Origin: Candidatus Segatella violae
GTDB taxonomy: Bacteria > Bacteroidota > Bacteroidia > Bacteroidales > Bacteroidaceae
Assembly (NCBI GenBank): GCA_002440225.1
Contig: DJSH01000040.1
Location: 15,272-55,586 of the forward strand
Reading direction: 5' to 3'
DNA length: 40,315 bases
Below are positions 17,039-25,125 of the stretch, one piece after another. The position numbers were made by a program, and so were the translations under genes. Below the pieces are notes generated by a model, which worked only from the letters and a program-made list of their open reading frames with translations, did no database searches and was not told the origin of the DNA. Position 1 is the first letter of the stretch, and each line of letters starts with the position of its first letter.

Positions 17039-19537
17039 ATGGTTAATAAGCATATAATTGTAACATCTTTGTTAGTAGCTGTAGCTGCGGCAACGCCCGA
17101 GACGGGTGCTGCCCAGCAGGCTGCTTACAACACCCCGGGTGCTGGCAACCCTATCCTACCAGGCTATTTCGCCGACCCAACGATTAAAAAGTTTGGCGAC
17201 ACCTATTATATATATGCCACTACCGATGGTAGCGGCGCTGGCTTCGGTCCTGCCCAGCTTTGGTGCAGCAAGGATTTCAAAAACTGGACGCTCATGCCGA
17301 TGAACTGGCCCGACAGCCACTGGATATGGGCTCCTGACGTAATGAAGAACGAAGCCGACGGCAAATATTACTACTTGTATTGCCAGCCTTGCAAGCTCCA
17401 TCTTGGCGTGGGCGACACCCCTAGAGGACCTTGGAAAAACGTGCTCGGCGAAAGCGAGGCGGTATTGGTACCTGATAGATTTGTGAAGAACGCCATCACC
17501 CTCGACGGTCAGACATTCCGTGACGACGACGGTTCGGTATATATGTACTGGGGTACTTGGGGCATCTACAAGGGCTTCGGTTGTGGAGCGGGCAAGCTCA
17601 ATCCCGACATGAAGTCATTCTCCGAGACCAAGCTCATCCCAAACACCGAGGTTACCCATTTCTTCGAGGCTCCATTCGTATTCAAACGTAATGGCATCTA
17701 TTATTTCTTGTATTCTTGCGAACATTGCGAGGATGCCAGCTATCGTGTAGATTACGCCACCGCACAACATCCTCTAGGTCCTTACACCTATCACGGCACC
17801 ATCCTCAAGACCAATGCCGACGGCACAGTACATGGTCCTGGTCACAACAGTGTGCTGCAGGAAGGCGACAACTACTACATCGTTTATCACCGCCACGACA
17901 ACCCACACTCCAACCGTGGCTTCCACCGACAGGTGGCCATCGACAAACTGGAGTTCAACGCCGACGGCACCATCAAGGAGGTAATCCCTACCCACGAGGG
18001 TCTCGACCTGAAACCCGAAATGAAGGTGGCAAAGAACCTAGCCTTCGGAGCCAAGGTCACTGCCTCCTCATATTATGATAAGGATTTCCGACCAGAATAT
18101 GCGGTGGATGACAACAACGGAACCCTTTGGCGACCTCGCACCACAGGACCTGCCTGGATTCAGATAGACCTCGGCAAGAAACAGAGCATCAAGAGCATCT
18201 GGACACAGTTTGAGTATGGCACCCAGTTCTATCAGTATATCATCGAAACCAGCAACGACGGCAAGCACTGGCAAACATTCTCAGACAAGCGACAGAACCG
18301 CTTGGCAGGTTCACCGATGGTAGATTTCGGAAACGCCAAGGCTCAGTACATCCGTCTCACCTATACTGGAGGACAGAAAAACGGTTTCGGCGGAGCCATC
18401 TGGAACATCAAGGTATATGGAACTGCCGAGAATTCAGCCCCACAACAGTGGCTCGGCCTGACCGCCGCCGACTTCGATGGCACCGCCTGGCATAACAACG
18501 AGGGAATGCTCGGAGGCAAGTTCAGCCTCATCCAAGGCACAGTCCTCAGAGAACATGTTTCTGGCAAGGGACAATTTGAAGGCATCGCCGGCACAGAGGC
18601 TCATGCCAAGAGTGCAAAAGATGCCATCACCCTGCAACCGGGAGCCATCCTCGTGATGAATCATCCACAGCTAGGCAAGGCTCGCAAACATACTCTCACT
18701 GCCCAAGTATATGAAAACGACACTTGGCATCAGATAGACGAAAGCGACCCACGCCTCAACCTCTCGGAAGGAAAATTGGAGATTCTTGCTGGAGAAAAAC
18801 AATTTACCCTCACCAATCTCCGTTATTACAACTGGGAACAAGAGGCTGCCGAGAAAGCTTTCGATGCCAAGAGCGACATCGTGCGTGAGGCTGTAGCCGA
18901 CAAGAATAGCCGAGGACTGGTGGTTGACCTCAACGCCGATTACTACAACGAGGGCGATACCGTGCCTTACATCAAGAATGGAAGCCCGCTCGACGTACAG
19001 TTGAAGGGCGAGTTCGAGACCCAGAGCGACACCGCCGCTATCATCAAGACTATCGATGGCAAGAAGGCATTCGCCTTCACGGGCAAGGAGGCTTACCGCA
19101 GCAACTTCATGTTGCCAGCCACCATCCGTGACAACGCTCCTTATACCATCGAGGCTTGGATCTTGAATCCAGAGATTGCAGAAAACGAGTGTGTAGCCGA
19201 CTTCACCTCTTCACACGATGAATTGGAGAAGTTGATGCTAGTAAACGGCACAGAGCCACGTTGCGGTGTGATGAACCACTATGGTTGGTACGAGGATGCG
19301 GGCTACAAGGATATGAAGAGTCTCGCAGGCAAGTGGCAGCATGTATATGTCTGCTTCGACGGCAGAATCGAAAGCATCTATATCAACGACCAGCTCGTCA
19401 GCCAGAAGGACATCCAGCTCTTGGTGAAGCCATCGCAGTTTATGCTGCTGGGCAAGAACGCCGAGGAGGCTTGGCCTTTCACAGGCTATCTCCACTCCTT
19501 GAAGTTGTGGGATGAATACATTGCATATAAAAAATAA
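17039..19537 (+). CDS. GH43 family enzyme with CBM32-like and LamG-like modules
   Basis: 832 residues, secreted. The five-bladed propeller of GH43 is visible: catalytic base D46 in GYFADPTI, D100 in IWAPDV, and acid E210 in HFFEAPF. Residues roughly 330-465 form an F5/8-type-C (CBM32-like) module (NLAFGAKVTASSYYDKDFRPEYAVDDNNGTLW as its start). The C-terminal part, roughly 640-832, is a concanavalin/LamG-like domain with APYTIEAWILNP and GKWQHVYVCFDG. GH43 enzymes act mainly on alpha-L-arabinofuranosides, arabinans, xylosides or beta-1,3-galactan; the exact subfamily cannot be assigned by eye. The TAA stop is at 19535-19537, and the next gene begins 13 bp later at 19551. Confidence 0.9.
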   Translation: MVNKHIIVTSLLVAVAAATPETGAAQQAAYNTPGAGNPILPGYFADPTIKKFGDTYYIYATTDGSGAGFGPAQLWCSKDFKNWTLMPMNWPDSHWIWAPDVMKNEADGKYYYLYCQPCKLHLGVGDTPRGPWKNVLGESEAVLVPDRFVKNAITLDGQTFRDDDGSVYMYWGTWGIYKGFGCGAGKLNPDMKSFSETKLIPNTEVTHFFEAPFVFKRNGIYYFLYSCEHCEDASYRVDYATAQHPLGPYTYHGTILKTNADGTVHGPGHNSVLQEGDNYYIVYHRHDNPHSNRGFHRQVAIDKLEFNADGTIKEVIPTHEGLDLKPEMKVAKNLAFGAKVTASSYYDKDFRPEYAVDDNNGTLWRPRTTGPAWIQIDLGKKQSIKSIWTQFEYGTQFYQYIIETSNDGKHWQTFSDKRQNRLAGSPMVDFGNAKAQYIRLTYTGGQKNGFGGAIWNIKVYGTAENSAPQQWLGLTAADFDGTAWHNNEGMLGGKFSLIQGTVLREHVSGKGQFEGIAGTEAHAKSAKDAITLQPGAILVMNHPQLGKARKHTLTAQVYENDTWHQIDESDPRLNLSEGKLEILAGEKQFTLTNLRYYNWEQEAAEKAFDAKSDIVREAVADKNSRGLVVDLNADYYNEGDTVPYIKNGSPLDVQLKGEFETQSDTAAIIKTIDGKKAFAFTGKEAYRSNFMLPATIRDNAPYTIEAWILNPEIAENECVADFTSSHDELEKLMLVNGTEPRCGVMNHYGWYEDAGYKDMKSLAGKWQHVYVCFDGRIESIYINDQLVSQKDIQLLVKPSQFMLLGKNAEEAWPFTGYLHSLKLWDEYIAYKK

Positions 19538-19550
19538 AAACGAACAATAC

Positions 19551-22025
19551 ATGAAAAAGATTTTGATGACATCTGCCTTGGCGGCATTGGCATTGATGCC
19601 AGCTTCGGCACAGAAGGTGAACAAGGGTTCGGGGGGCTATCCCATCACTCCTGTGCCTTTCACCTCGGTAAAAGTATGGAATAACTCGTTTTGGGGACAG
19701 CGTATCGAGACCTCTCGCAAGGTGACCATTCCTTTGGCTTTCAGCAAGTGTGAATCAGAAGGACGATACAAGAACTTTGAGCGTGCCGCCCACCCTAGCG
19801 ACAAGTACGACGTAGGCAAGTTGATGCCTTACAGCTTCGACGACACCGACCCTTACAAGACCATCGAGGGTGCCAGCTACGTGCTCCAGACTTACCCTGA
19901 CGCTAAGCTCAAGGCTTACATCGACAGCGTGCTAGACATCATCGCCCCTGCACAGGAAGCAGATGGTTACCTCTACACTGCCCGCACCCAGAACCCAAAG
20001 CATCCGCACTTCTGGGCTGGCGACAAGCGATGGAGCAAGGAGGAAGACTTGAGCCATGAGCTTTACAACCTCGGTCACATGGTAGAGGGTGCCGTAGCCC
20101 ACTATCAGGCTACAGGCAGCCGCAAGTTCCTCGACATCGCCATCCGCTACGCCGACTGCGTGGTAAGGGAAGTAGGTCCTAAGCCTGGACAGGCGTGCGT
20201 GGTGCCAGGACATCAGATCGCAGAGATGGCACTTTGCAAGCTCTATCTCGCCACAGGCAACAAGAAGTATCTCGACGAAGCAAAATTCTTCCTCGACTAT
20301 CGTGGTAAGACCACCATTCAAACCGAATACTCTCAGAGCCACAAACCCGTGTTGGAACAAGACGAGGCAGTGGGTCATGCCGTGCGTGCCACCTATATGT
20401 ATGCTGGTATGGCTGATGTTGCCGCCCTCACTGGCGACACTGCTTACATCCATGCCATCGACCGCATCTGGGACAACATCGTGAGCAAGAAGCTCTACAT
20501 TACTGGTGGTATCGGTGCCACCAACAATGGCGAGGCATTTGGTCCAAACTATTACTTGCCAAACATGAGTGCTTATTGCGAGACTTGTGCAGCCATCGGC
20601 AATGTGTATGTCAACTACCGTCTCTTCCTCCTCCATGGCGAGAGCAAGTACTATGATGTATTGGAGCGTACCCTCTATAATGGTCTCATCAGTGGTGTTT
20701 CGATGGACGGCGGTGGTTTCTTCTACCCTAACCCATTGGAGAGCATGGGTCAGCACCAGCGCCAGGCTTGGTTTGGTTGCGCTTGTTGCCCTAGCAACAT
20801 CTGCCGTTTCTTGCCATCATTGCCAGGCTATGTATATGCCGTAAAGGACAAGAACGTGTATGTCAACCTCTTCCTCAGCAACTCCACATCGCTGAATGTG
20901 GCTGGCAAGAAGGTGGCTCTGAGCCAAGACACCCAGTATCCTTGGAACGGCGACATCGCCATCAAGGTGGATGACAACAAGGTGGGGCAGTTCGGCATGA
21001 AGATTCGAATCCCGGGATGGGTGAAGGGACAGCCTGTGCCTTCAGACCTCTACTACTATAGCGACGGCAAGCGCCTCGGCTACACCATCACCGTGAATGG
21101 CAAGAAGGTAGCTGCTCAGGTAACAGCCGATGGCTACTACACCATCAACCGCAAGTGGAAGAAGGGCGACGTGGTACGTGTTCACTTCGACATGGAGGCT
21201 CGCACCGTACGTGCCAACAACAAGGTGGAGGCAGACCGTGGTTGCATCAGCGTGGAACGTGGTCCTATCGTTTATTGCGCTGAGTGGCCAGACAACAAGG
21301 GCTTCGACATCATGAGCATCTTGGAGAACCGTGAGCCACAGTTCACCGAGGGCAAGCTCTCTTACGATGGTTTCATCGACCCAAAATATAAGAATGTATT
21401 GACACTCTACAAGGGACAGAATTTGGAGACACTCTCAGAGAACGTCCAGACCCTCGCTTACAACAAGGAAGGCAAGCTCACCACCAAGGACGAGACCTTG
21501 GAACTGATACCTTACTTTGCTTGGGCACATCGTGGCAATGGCAACATGAAGGTATGGTTGCCACAGGATGTGAAGGCTGCCAAGCCTACCGCCCCTGCCA
21601 CCCTCGCCGCACAGGCCAAGGTAGAGTTCTCTTCTCCTGTACCAGCCAAGGGCAGCATCACCGACGGTCTTGTACCAGCCGACGAGAACGACCGCAGCAT
21701 TCCTTACTGCCACTGGTGGCCTAAGCAAAACACCACCGAGTGGATTACCTACACCTTCCCAGAGGCAAAGGAAATCAAGACCAGCACCGTTTATTGGTAC
21801 GACGACCAGCCATGGGGTGGTTGCAAGGTACCAGACAGTTGGAAGCTCTACTATCAGGACGAGGCAGGCAACTGGAAGGAAGTTCCTGGTGCAGACGCTT
21901 ACCCTACCCTAAAGGGAACTGCTTGCAATGTGAACTTCGACCCAGTGAAGACCAAGGCGGTGAAGCTCGAACTGAAGCAGCCAGAGAAATACTCCTGTGG
22001 CTTGTTTGAATGGAGCGTAAAGTAA
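19551..22025 (+). CDS. GH127 beta-L-arabinofuranosidase
   Basis: 824 residues from the ATG at 19551. The upstream in-frame ATG at 19512 lies inside the GH43 gene and precedes the signal peptide MKKILMTSALAALALMPASA, so it is rejected. Catalytic features match Bifidobacterium HypBA1: ETC (E344, C346) and CACCPSN with C412-C413, the latter pair holding the zinc-bound nucleophilic cysteine. A C-terminal beta-sandwich (roughly 690-824, WITYTFPEAKEIKTSTVYWYDD) looks like a discoidin-type accessory module. GH127 enzymes remove beta-1,2-linked L-arabinofuranose, including from hydroxyproline-linked arabinosides of extensin. Last gene of the operon. Confidence 0.95.
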   Translation: MKKILMTSALAALALMPASAQKVNKGSGGYPITPVPFTSVKVWNNSFWGQRIETSRKVTIPLAFSKCESEGRYKNFERAAHPSDKYDVGKLMPYSFDDTDPYKTIEGASYVLQTYPDAKLKAYIDSVLDIIAPAQEADGYLYTARTQNPKHPHFWAGDKRWSKEEDLSHELYNLGHMVEGAVAHYQATGSRKFLDIAIRYADCVVREVGPKPGQACVVPGHQIAEMALCKLYLATGNKKYLDEAKFFLDYRGKTTIQTEYSQSHKPVLEQDEAVGHAVRATYMYAGMADVAALTGDTAYIHAIDRIWDNIVSKKLYITGGIGATNNGEAFGPNYYLPNMSAYCETCAAIGNVYVNYRLFLLHGESKYYDVLERTLYNGLISGVSMDGGGFFYPNPLESMGQHQRQAWFGCACCPSNICRFLPSLPGYVYAVKDKNVYVNLFLSNSTSLNVAGKKVALSQDTQYPWNGDIAIKVDDNKVGQFGMKIRIPGWVKGQPVPSDLYYYSDGKRLGYTITVNGKKVAAQVTADGYYTINRKWKKGDVVRVHFDMEARTVRANNKVEADRGCISVERGPIVYCAEWPDNKGFDIMSILENREPQFTEGKLSYDGFIDPKYKNVLTLYKGQNLETLSENVQTLAYNKEGKLTTKDETLELIPYFAWAHRGNGNMKVWLPQDVKAAKPTAPATLAAQAKVEFSSPVPAKGSITDGLVPADENDRSIPYCHWWPKQNTTEWITYTFPEAKEIKTSTVYWYDDQPWGGCKVPDSWKLYYQDEAGNWKEVPGADAYPTLKGTACNVNFDPVKTKAVKLELKQPEKYSCGLFEWSVK

Positions 22026-22302
22026 AAAACTTTTTTATTTTTCCCTTTAAGAATTGCCATATTGCCATATCAACAAGCAATCTCTCTGATTACAAGGTTG
22101 TTATGGGTATGGCAATTCTTTATTTTTGGGTTTTATCTGCCATATATTGCCATAAAAACGGCGATTTTTAAGGGTTTTAGAGCAATTCTGGGGACAAAAA
22201 ACAGAAAGTATTGAGCAAAATGGCATTTTTTCTGCTCAATGCTTGGTGATTTCAGTATTTTTTCGTAACTTCGCCAACAAAGAAAGAGTAACTTTTCGAA
22301 AT
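22026..22302. other. Intergenic stretch with repeated TTGCCATA words and two hairpins
   Basis: No convincing coding sequence. AAGAATTGCCATA (22050-22062) is inverted as TATGGCAATTCTT (22108-22120), and T-rich sequence follows, so it may terminate the GH127 operon. Further TTGCCATA copies lie between and after these arms. A second hairpin pairs ATTGAGCA (22210-22217) with TGCTCAAT (22233-22240), just ahead of the promoter-like element at 22243-22273. Confidence 0.45.
22243..22273 (+). promoter_or_regulatory. Putative promoter for the repeat array and VirE-type gene
   Basis: CTTG (22242-22245) and TAACTTCG (22266-22273) are 20 bp apart; the -7 box has one mismatch to TAnnTTTG. The word TTGGTGATTTCA at 22243-22254 is identical to the -33 region of the ssrA promoter. 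Transcription from here would include the whole 22-bp array in a leader of more than 300 nt. Confidence 0.45.
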
Positions 22303-22578
22303 TACGTCCTGACGCAGTGCTAGATACGTCCCGACGCAGTGTCAGATACGTCCCGACGCAATCCTAGATACGTCACGACGTAGTGCCAGACACATCCCGA
22401 CGTAGCGTCAAGTACATCCCGACGTATACTCAAGTACGTCCCAATGCATCTTCAACTACTTCCGTACACTCGCTCAAGTACTTGCGGACGCTAACGCAAG
22501 TACTTGCGACCCCTACTTCAAGTAGATGCATTCGCGCTCCAAGTAAGATGCATTCGAATTCCAAGTAAGCCTCACTCG
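22303..22578 (+). repeat. Tandem 22-bp repeat array, about 12.5 diverging units
   Basis: Units of 22 bp begin at 22303, 22325, 22347, 22369, 22391, 22413, 22435, 22457, 22479, 22501, 22523 (21 bp), 22544 and 22566 (partial). The first six are close to TACGTCCCGACGYAGTGYCA plus two bases, each with an internal palindrome ACGTC-nC-GACGY. Later units shift to TACTTGC and then AGATGCATTCG cores but keep the TCAAG-TA junction. A perfect palindrome CGCAAGTACTTGCG spans 22495-22508. There are no spacers, so this is not a CRISPR. The array ends 29 bp before the VirE-type start codon. Confidence 0.9.
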
Positions 22579-22607
22579 AAAAAGAAACAACTAATAAATC
22601 TATAAAG

Positions 22608-24440
22608 ATGAAAGTAACCATTATCAGAACCAACCGGCAACGCCAACTTTGCGTTACCACAAGAAGGATCGAACACCTTTTGGAGCGTATGCTCAAAGAT
22701 GATTCAAAGTTTACCATCCAGAAATTCCGGGAAGCTGTGCCTTCCTTGAGTTTCGGCTACGATGGGTATAAAGACCTGTCCACATGGCACAGGGTTTATC
22801 CTGCAGCCGAGTTTCAGAAAGACGAGAACGACAACCTTCAGATGAAGTCCTGCAACGGACTCCTGCTCCTATCGTTCAAGAACATTCTGAAACCCGAAGA
22901 CGTTCAGCTCGTGAAAAAACAAGTCGCCTTCCTCCCCTCCACTCTCATCGCCGTGACTGGTGCCGACGGCAGAAGCGTGGAAGTACTGGTGAGATTCACC
23001 GACCGAGAGGGAGGACTGCCCACGGACGAAATACATGCCGATCGACTCTACCAAACTGCCTATCGACAAATCCTGCCTATCTACCAATCTATCATCCATG
23101 AGACAGTAGCCAGTCAAAAGCCTTCTATCAGAAGCCACTTCCTTCTCACGTTCGATCCCGACCCATTTTTCAATCCACAAGCCGTCGCCTTGAAAATAGA
23201 TGAGGAGTTGATGCGCCAAGAATCCACTACCCCTTCAACACCCGAGGTAAAAAGCGACTCGACAGACAAAAAAGAAAAGGGCCTGAAAGGCTCAAAGGAG
23301 AACATCGAGAAGATGATAAAGTATCTGAACGAGAAATATGACCTGAGATACAACAAGGTGATGAAATACACCGAGTATGTGCCGAAGGAGAAAGAATGGT
23401 ATGGGTTTAGAGCCGTGGAACCTAGGGTGCAAAAGAGCCTGACGCTCGAAGTGCAACTGGCAGGCATCAACGTGAGCATCAAGGACGTAAAGAATTTCCT
23501 GGAGTCCAGCTACATCAAAAGCTACAACCCCGTGGAGGATTTCCTGTTCAGCTGTTATGAAAAATGGGATGGCAAGGACCACATCCGTGCCCTGGCTCGC
23601 ACAGTGCCGACCAACACCCCACAATGGGAAGACTGGTTTTATACCTGGTTTCTCGCCATGGTGGAACAATGGCACAACCACGCAGGCAGACAATATGGCA
23701 ACAGCGTGGCGCCCTTGCTCATATCCAAGCAGGGCTACAACAAGAGCACCTTCTGCCGACGCCTGATTCCGCCCGAGCTGCAATGGGGCTACACCGACAA
23801 CCTGATACTTTCGGAGAAGAGGCAGGTTTTGCAGGCGATGAGCCAGTGTCTGCTCATCAATCTGGATGAATTCAATCAAATCTCGGCGAATGTGCAACAA
23901 GGATTCCTGAAAAATCTCATCCAGTTGCCTAGCGTGAAATACAAGCCACCCTATGGCAGCCATGTGCAGGAGTTTCCTCGCACCGCCTCTTTCATCGCCA
24001 CGAGCAACATGGACGACATTCTGACCGACCCTTCAGGCAACCGCCGATTCATCGGCATTGAACTGACAGGTCCTATCGATGTAAGCGTGCGCCCCAACTA
24101 TCTGCAACTCTTCGCCCAGGCAGAAACTGCGATATGGAAAGGAGAAAAGACCTACTTCGACGCAGAGCAGACTGCCCTCATCATGGAGAACAACAAGAAA
24201 TACCAACAAGCGGATCCTATCATGCAATGCTTTGCCGAGAGTTTTGAGCCAACGGAAGACGAAGACAAGGGTAAATTCATGACTGCCGCTGCCATTTATG
24301 GCGAATTGAAGGCAAAATATGGTGCATCATTGGAAGCAAAAAGCCTCCTTTCGTTCGGTCGCAGCCTCAAGAACATTGATGGCATGAAGAGGAAGAGAAC
24401 GATGAAAGGTACTGAGTATCTGGTAATTAAGCGAGAATAA
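22608..24440 (+). CDS. VirE-family P-loop helicase/primase-like protein with BT4734-like N-terminal domain
   Basis: 610 residues. The N-terminal part (roughly 1-200: FREAVPSLSFGYDGYKDLSTWHRVYP, CNGLLLLSF) resembles the BT4734-like domain found fused to VirE domains in Bacteroidota. The C-terminal ATPase has Walker A SKQGYNKST (373-381), Walker B LLINLDEF (D420, E421) and an arginine-finger motif GNRRFIGIEL (R479/R480). These are features of the phage/plasmid-type primase-helicase VirE family. No secretion signal. It stands alone: no integrase, relaxase or other replication gene is near. The 22-bp array directly upstream is iteron-like. Its role is unknown; remnant of a replicating or integrated element, or a domesticated regulator, are both possible. 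Confidence 0.85.
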   Translation: MKVTIIRTNRQRQLCVTTRRIEHLLERMLKDDSKFTIQKFREAVPSLSFGYDGYKDLSTWHRVYPAAEFQKDENDNLQMKSCNGLLLLSFKNILKPEDVQLVKKQVAFLPSTLIAVTGADGRSVEVLVRFTDREGGLPTDEIHADRLYQTAYRQILPIYQSIIHETVASQKPSIRSHFLLTFDPDPFFNPQAVALKIDEELMRQESTTPSTPEVKSDSTDKKEKGLKGSKENIEKMIKYLNEKYDLRYNKVMKYTEYVPKEKEWYGFRAVEPRVQKSLTLEVQLAGINVSIKDVKNFLESSYIKSYNPVEDFLFSCYEKWDGKDHIRALARTVPTNTPQWEDWFYTWFLAMVEQWHNHAGRQYGNSVAPLLISKQGYNKSTFCRRLIPPELQWGYTDNLILSEKRQVLQAMSQCLLINLDEFNQISANVQQGFLKNLIQLPSVKYKPPYGSHVQEFPRTASFIATSNMDDILTDPSGNRRFIGIELTGPIDVSVRPNYLQLFAQAETAIWKGEKTYFDAEQTALIMENNKKYQQADPIMQCFAESFEPTEDEDKGKFMTAAAIYGELKAKYGASLEAKSLLSFGRSLKNIDGMKRKRTMKGTEYLVIKRE

Positions 24441-24534
24441 CGCAGAAAAACGCACTATGGCAATTCTCTGCATTTTGCGAAAGAAGGAAGCGAATTTATC
24501 GCAAGCGTAGAGCACTTAGTCTAGAATTTGGGAG

Positions 24535-24573
24535 AAATATTTGGAGAAAACTAAACTTTTTCTCCAAAATATT
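24535..24573 (+). terminator. Inverted repeat between the VirE gene and the ssrA promoter
   Basis: AATATTTGGAGAAAA pairs with TTTTCTCCAAAATATT around a 6-nt loop, with one bulged base. It lies about 95 bp after the VirE stop and directly abuts the -33 box of ssrA. It could be a terminator, though the T-run is poor, or a protein-binding site. Confidence 0.45.
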
Positions 24574-24603
24574 TGGTGATTTCAAATATTCGCCTTATCT
24601 TTG
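24572..24603 (+). promoter_or_regulatory. ssrA promoter
   Basis: TTTG (24572-24575) and TATCTTTG (24596-24603), 20 bp apart, are both perfect matches to the Bacteroidota promoter. The mature tmRNA 5' end follows about 24 bp later. Confidence 0.8.
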
Positions 24604-24626
24604 CAGCCTAGTATCAAACATATCTC

Positions 24627-25023
24627 GGGGTTGACTGGATTTGACGGCGAGATGAAATGGTACGTAAGCATGCGGAGGCTCGTTGGCTACCTCCTAAATC
24701 TTAGTGAACAAAAAATTAATTGGCGAAAATAACTACGCTCTCGCTGCTTAATCGAAGTACAGTAGATTAGCTTTATTCCGGCACAAGGTGCTGGAACGGG
24801 ACATCGCTCAACGGATGTGGTTCCGAATCTTGTTGGTCAAGCGGTGCAGGTAAATCGGAAATAGTCTGGGTACGCCTCGTTGCCCCGATGAAACTTTAGA
24901 GGATAAGGGTATGATTGGTGGTCCAGGTCTTGTCACACCTCGAAAATCAAAGGCTGGAATAAGCATGTAGAAAGCGTATGGTTTCCTTGTGCGGACGAGG
25001 GTTCGAATCCCTCCAGCTCCACC
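24627..25023 (+). ncRNA. ssrA: Transfer-messenger RNA (tmRNA)
   Basis: The 5' end GGGGTTGACTGGATTTGACGG and the 3' end GGTTCGAATCCCTCCAGCTCCA form the tRNA-like domain: GGGGTTG (24627-24633) pairs with CAGCTCC (25014-25020) through a G-U-containing acceptor stem. The tag-coding region at 24722-24751 reads GENNYALAA followed by TAA, the tag typical of this phylum. CC follows the discriminator A, but the genome has T where the terminal A would be, so CCA completion is probably enzymatic. tmRNA rescues stalled ribosomes with SmpB. ssrA 3' ends are known integration sites, but no integrase or duplicated 3' end is seen here. Confidence 0.95.
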
Positions 25024-25039
25024 TGCTTTATTGCATCGG

Positions 25040-25078
25040 AAACTCGTAGATTATAGAAAACAATCTACGAGTTTTTTG
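25040..25078 (+). terminator. Intrinsic terminator of ssrA
   Basis: AAACTCGTAGATT (25040-25052) pairs perfectly with AATCTACGAGTTT (25062-25074) over a 9-nt loop, followed by a T-run. It begins 17 bp after the tmRNA 3' end. Confidence 0.9.
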
Positions 25079-25125
25079 TTTTAATATATAAACGAGAGAA
25101 TCATAACAAAAGTAAGTTTTAATTT

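Noticed and set aside
19932..20756. Minus-strand open frame (274 codons) inside the GH127 gene
   Set aside because: The catalytic ETC and CACC motifs of GH127 are on the plus strand over the same bases; the antisense product looks random.
22110..22172. A 20-codon ORF (MAILYFWVLS...) and a 17-codon ORF at 24457 starting with the same MAIL
   Set aside because: The shared start comes from the repeated word TATGGCAATTCT; the downstream sequences differ and there is no promoter or coding support.
22303..22578. CRISPR array
   Set aside because: The 22-bp units are contiguous without spacers, progressively diverged, and no cas genes are nearby.
24627..25078. Attachment site of an integrated island at the ssrA 3' end
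   Set aside because: No second copy of the ssrA 3' end and no integrase gene are seen in the window; only the weaker flank similarity on the 5' side is reported.
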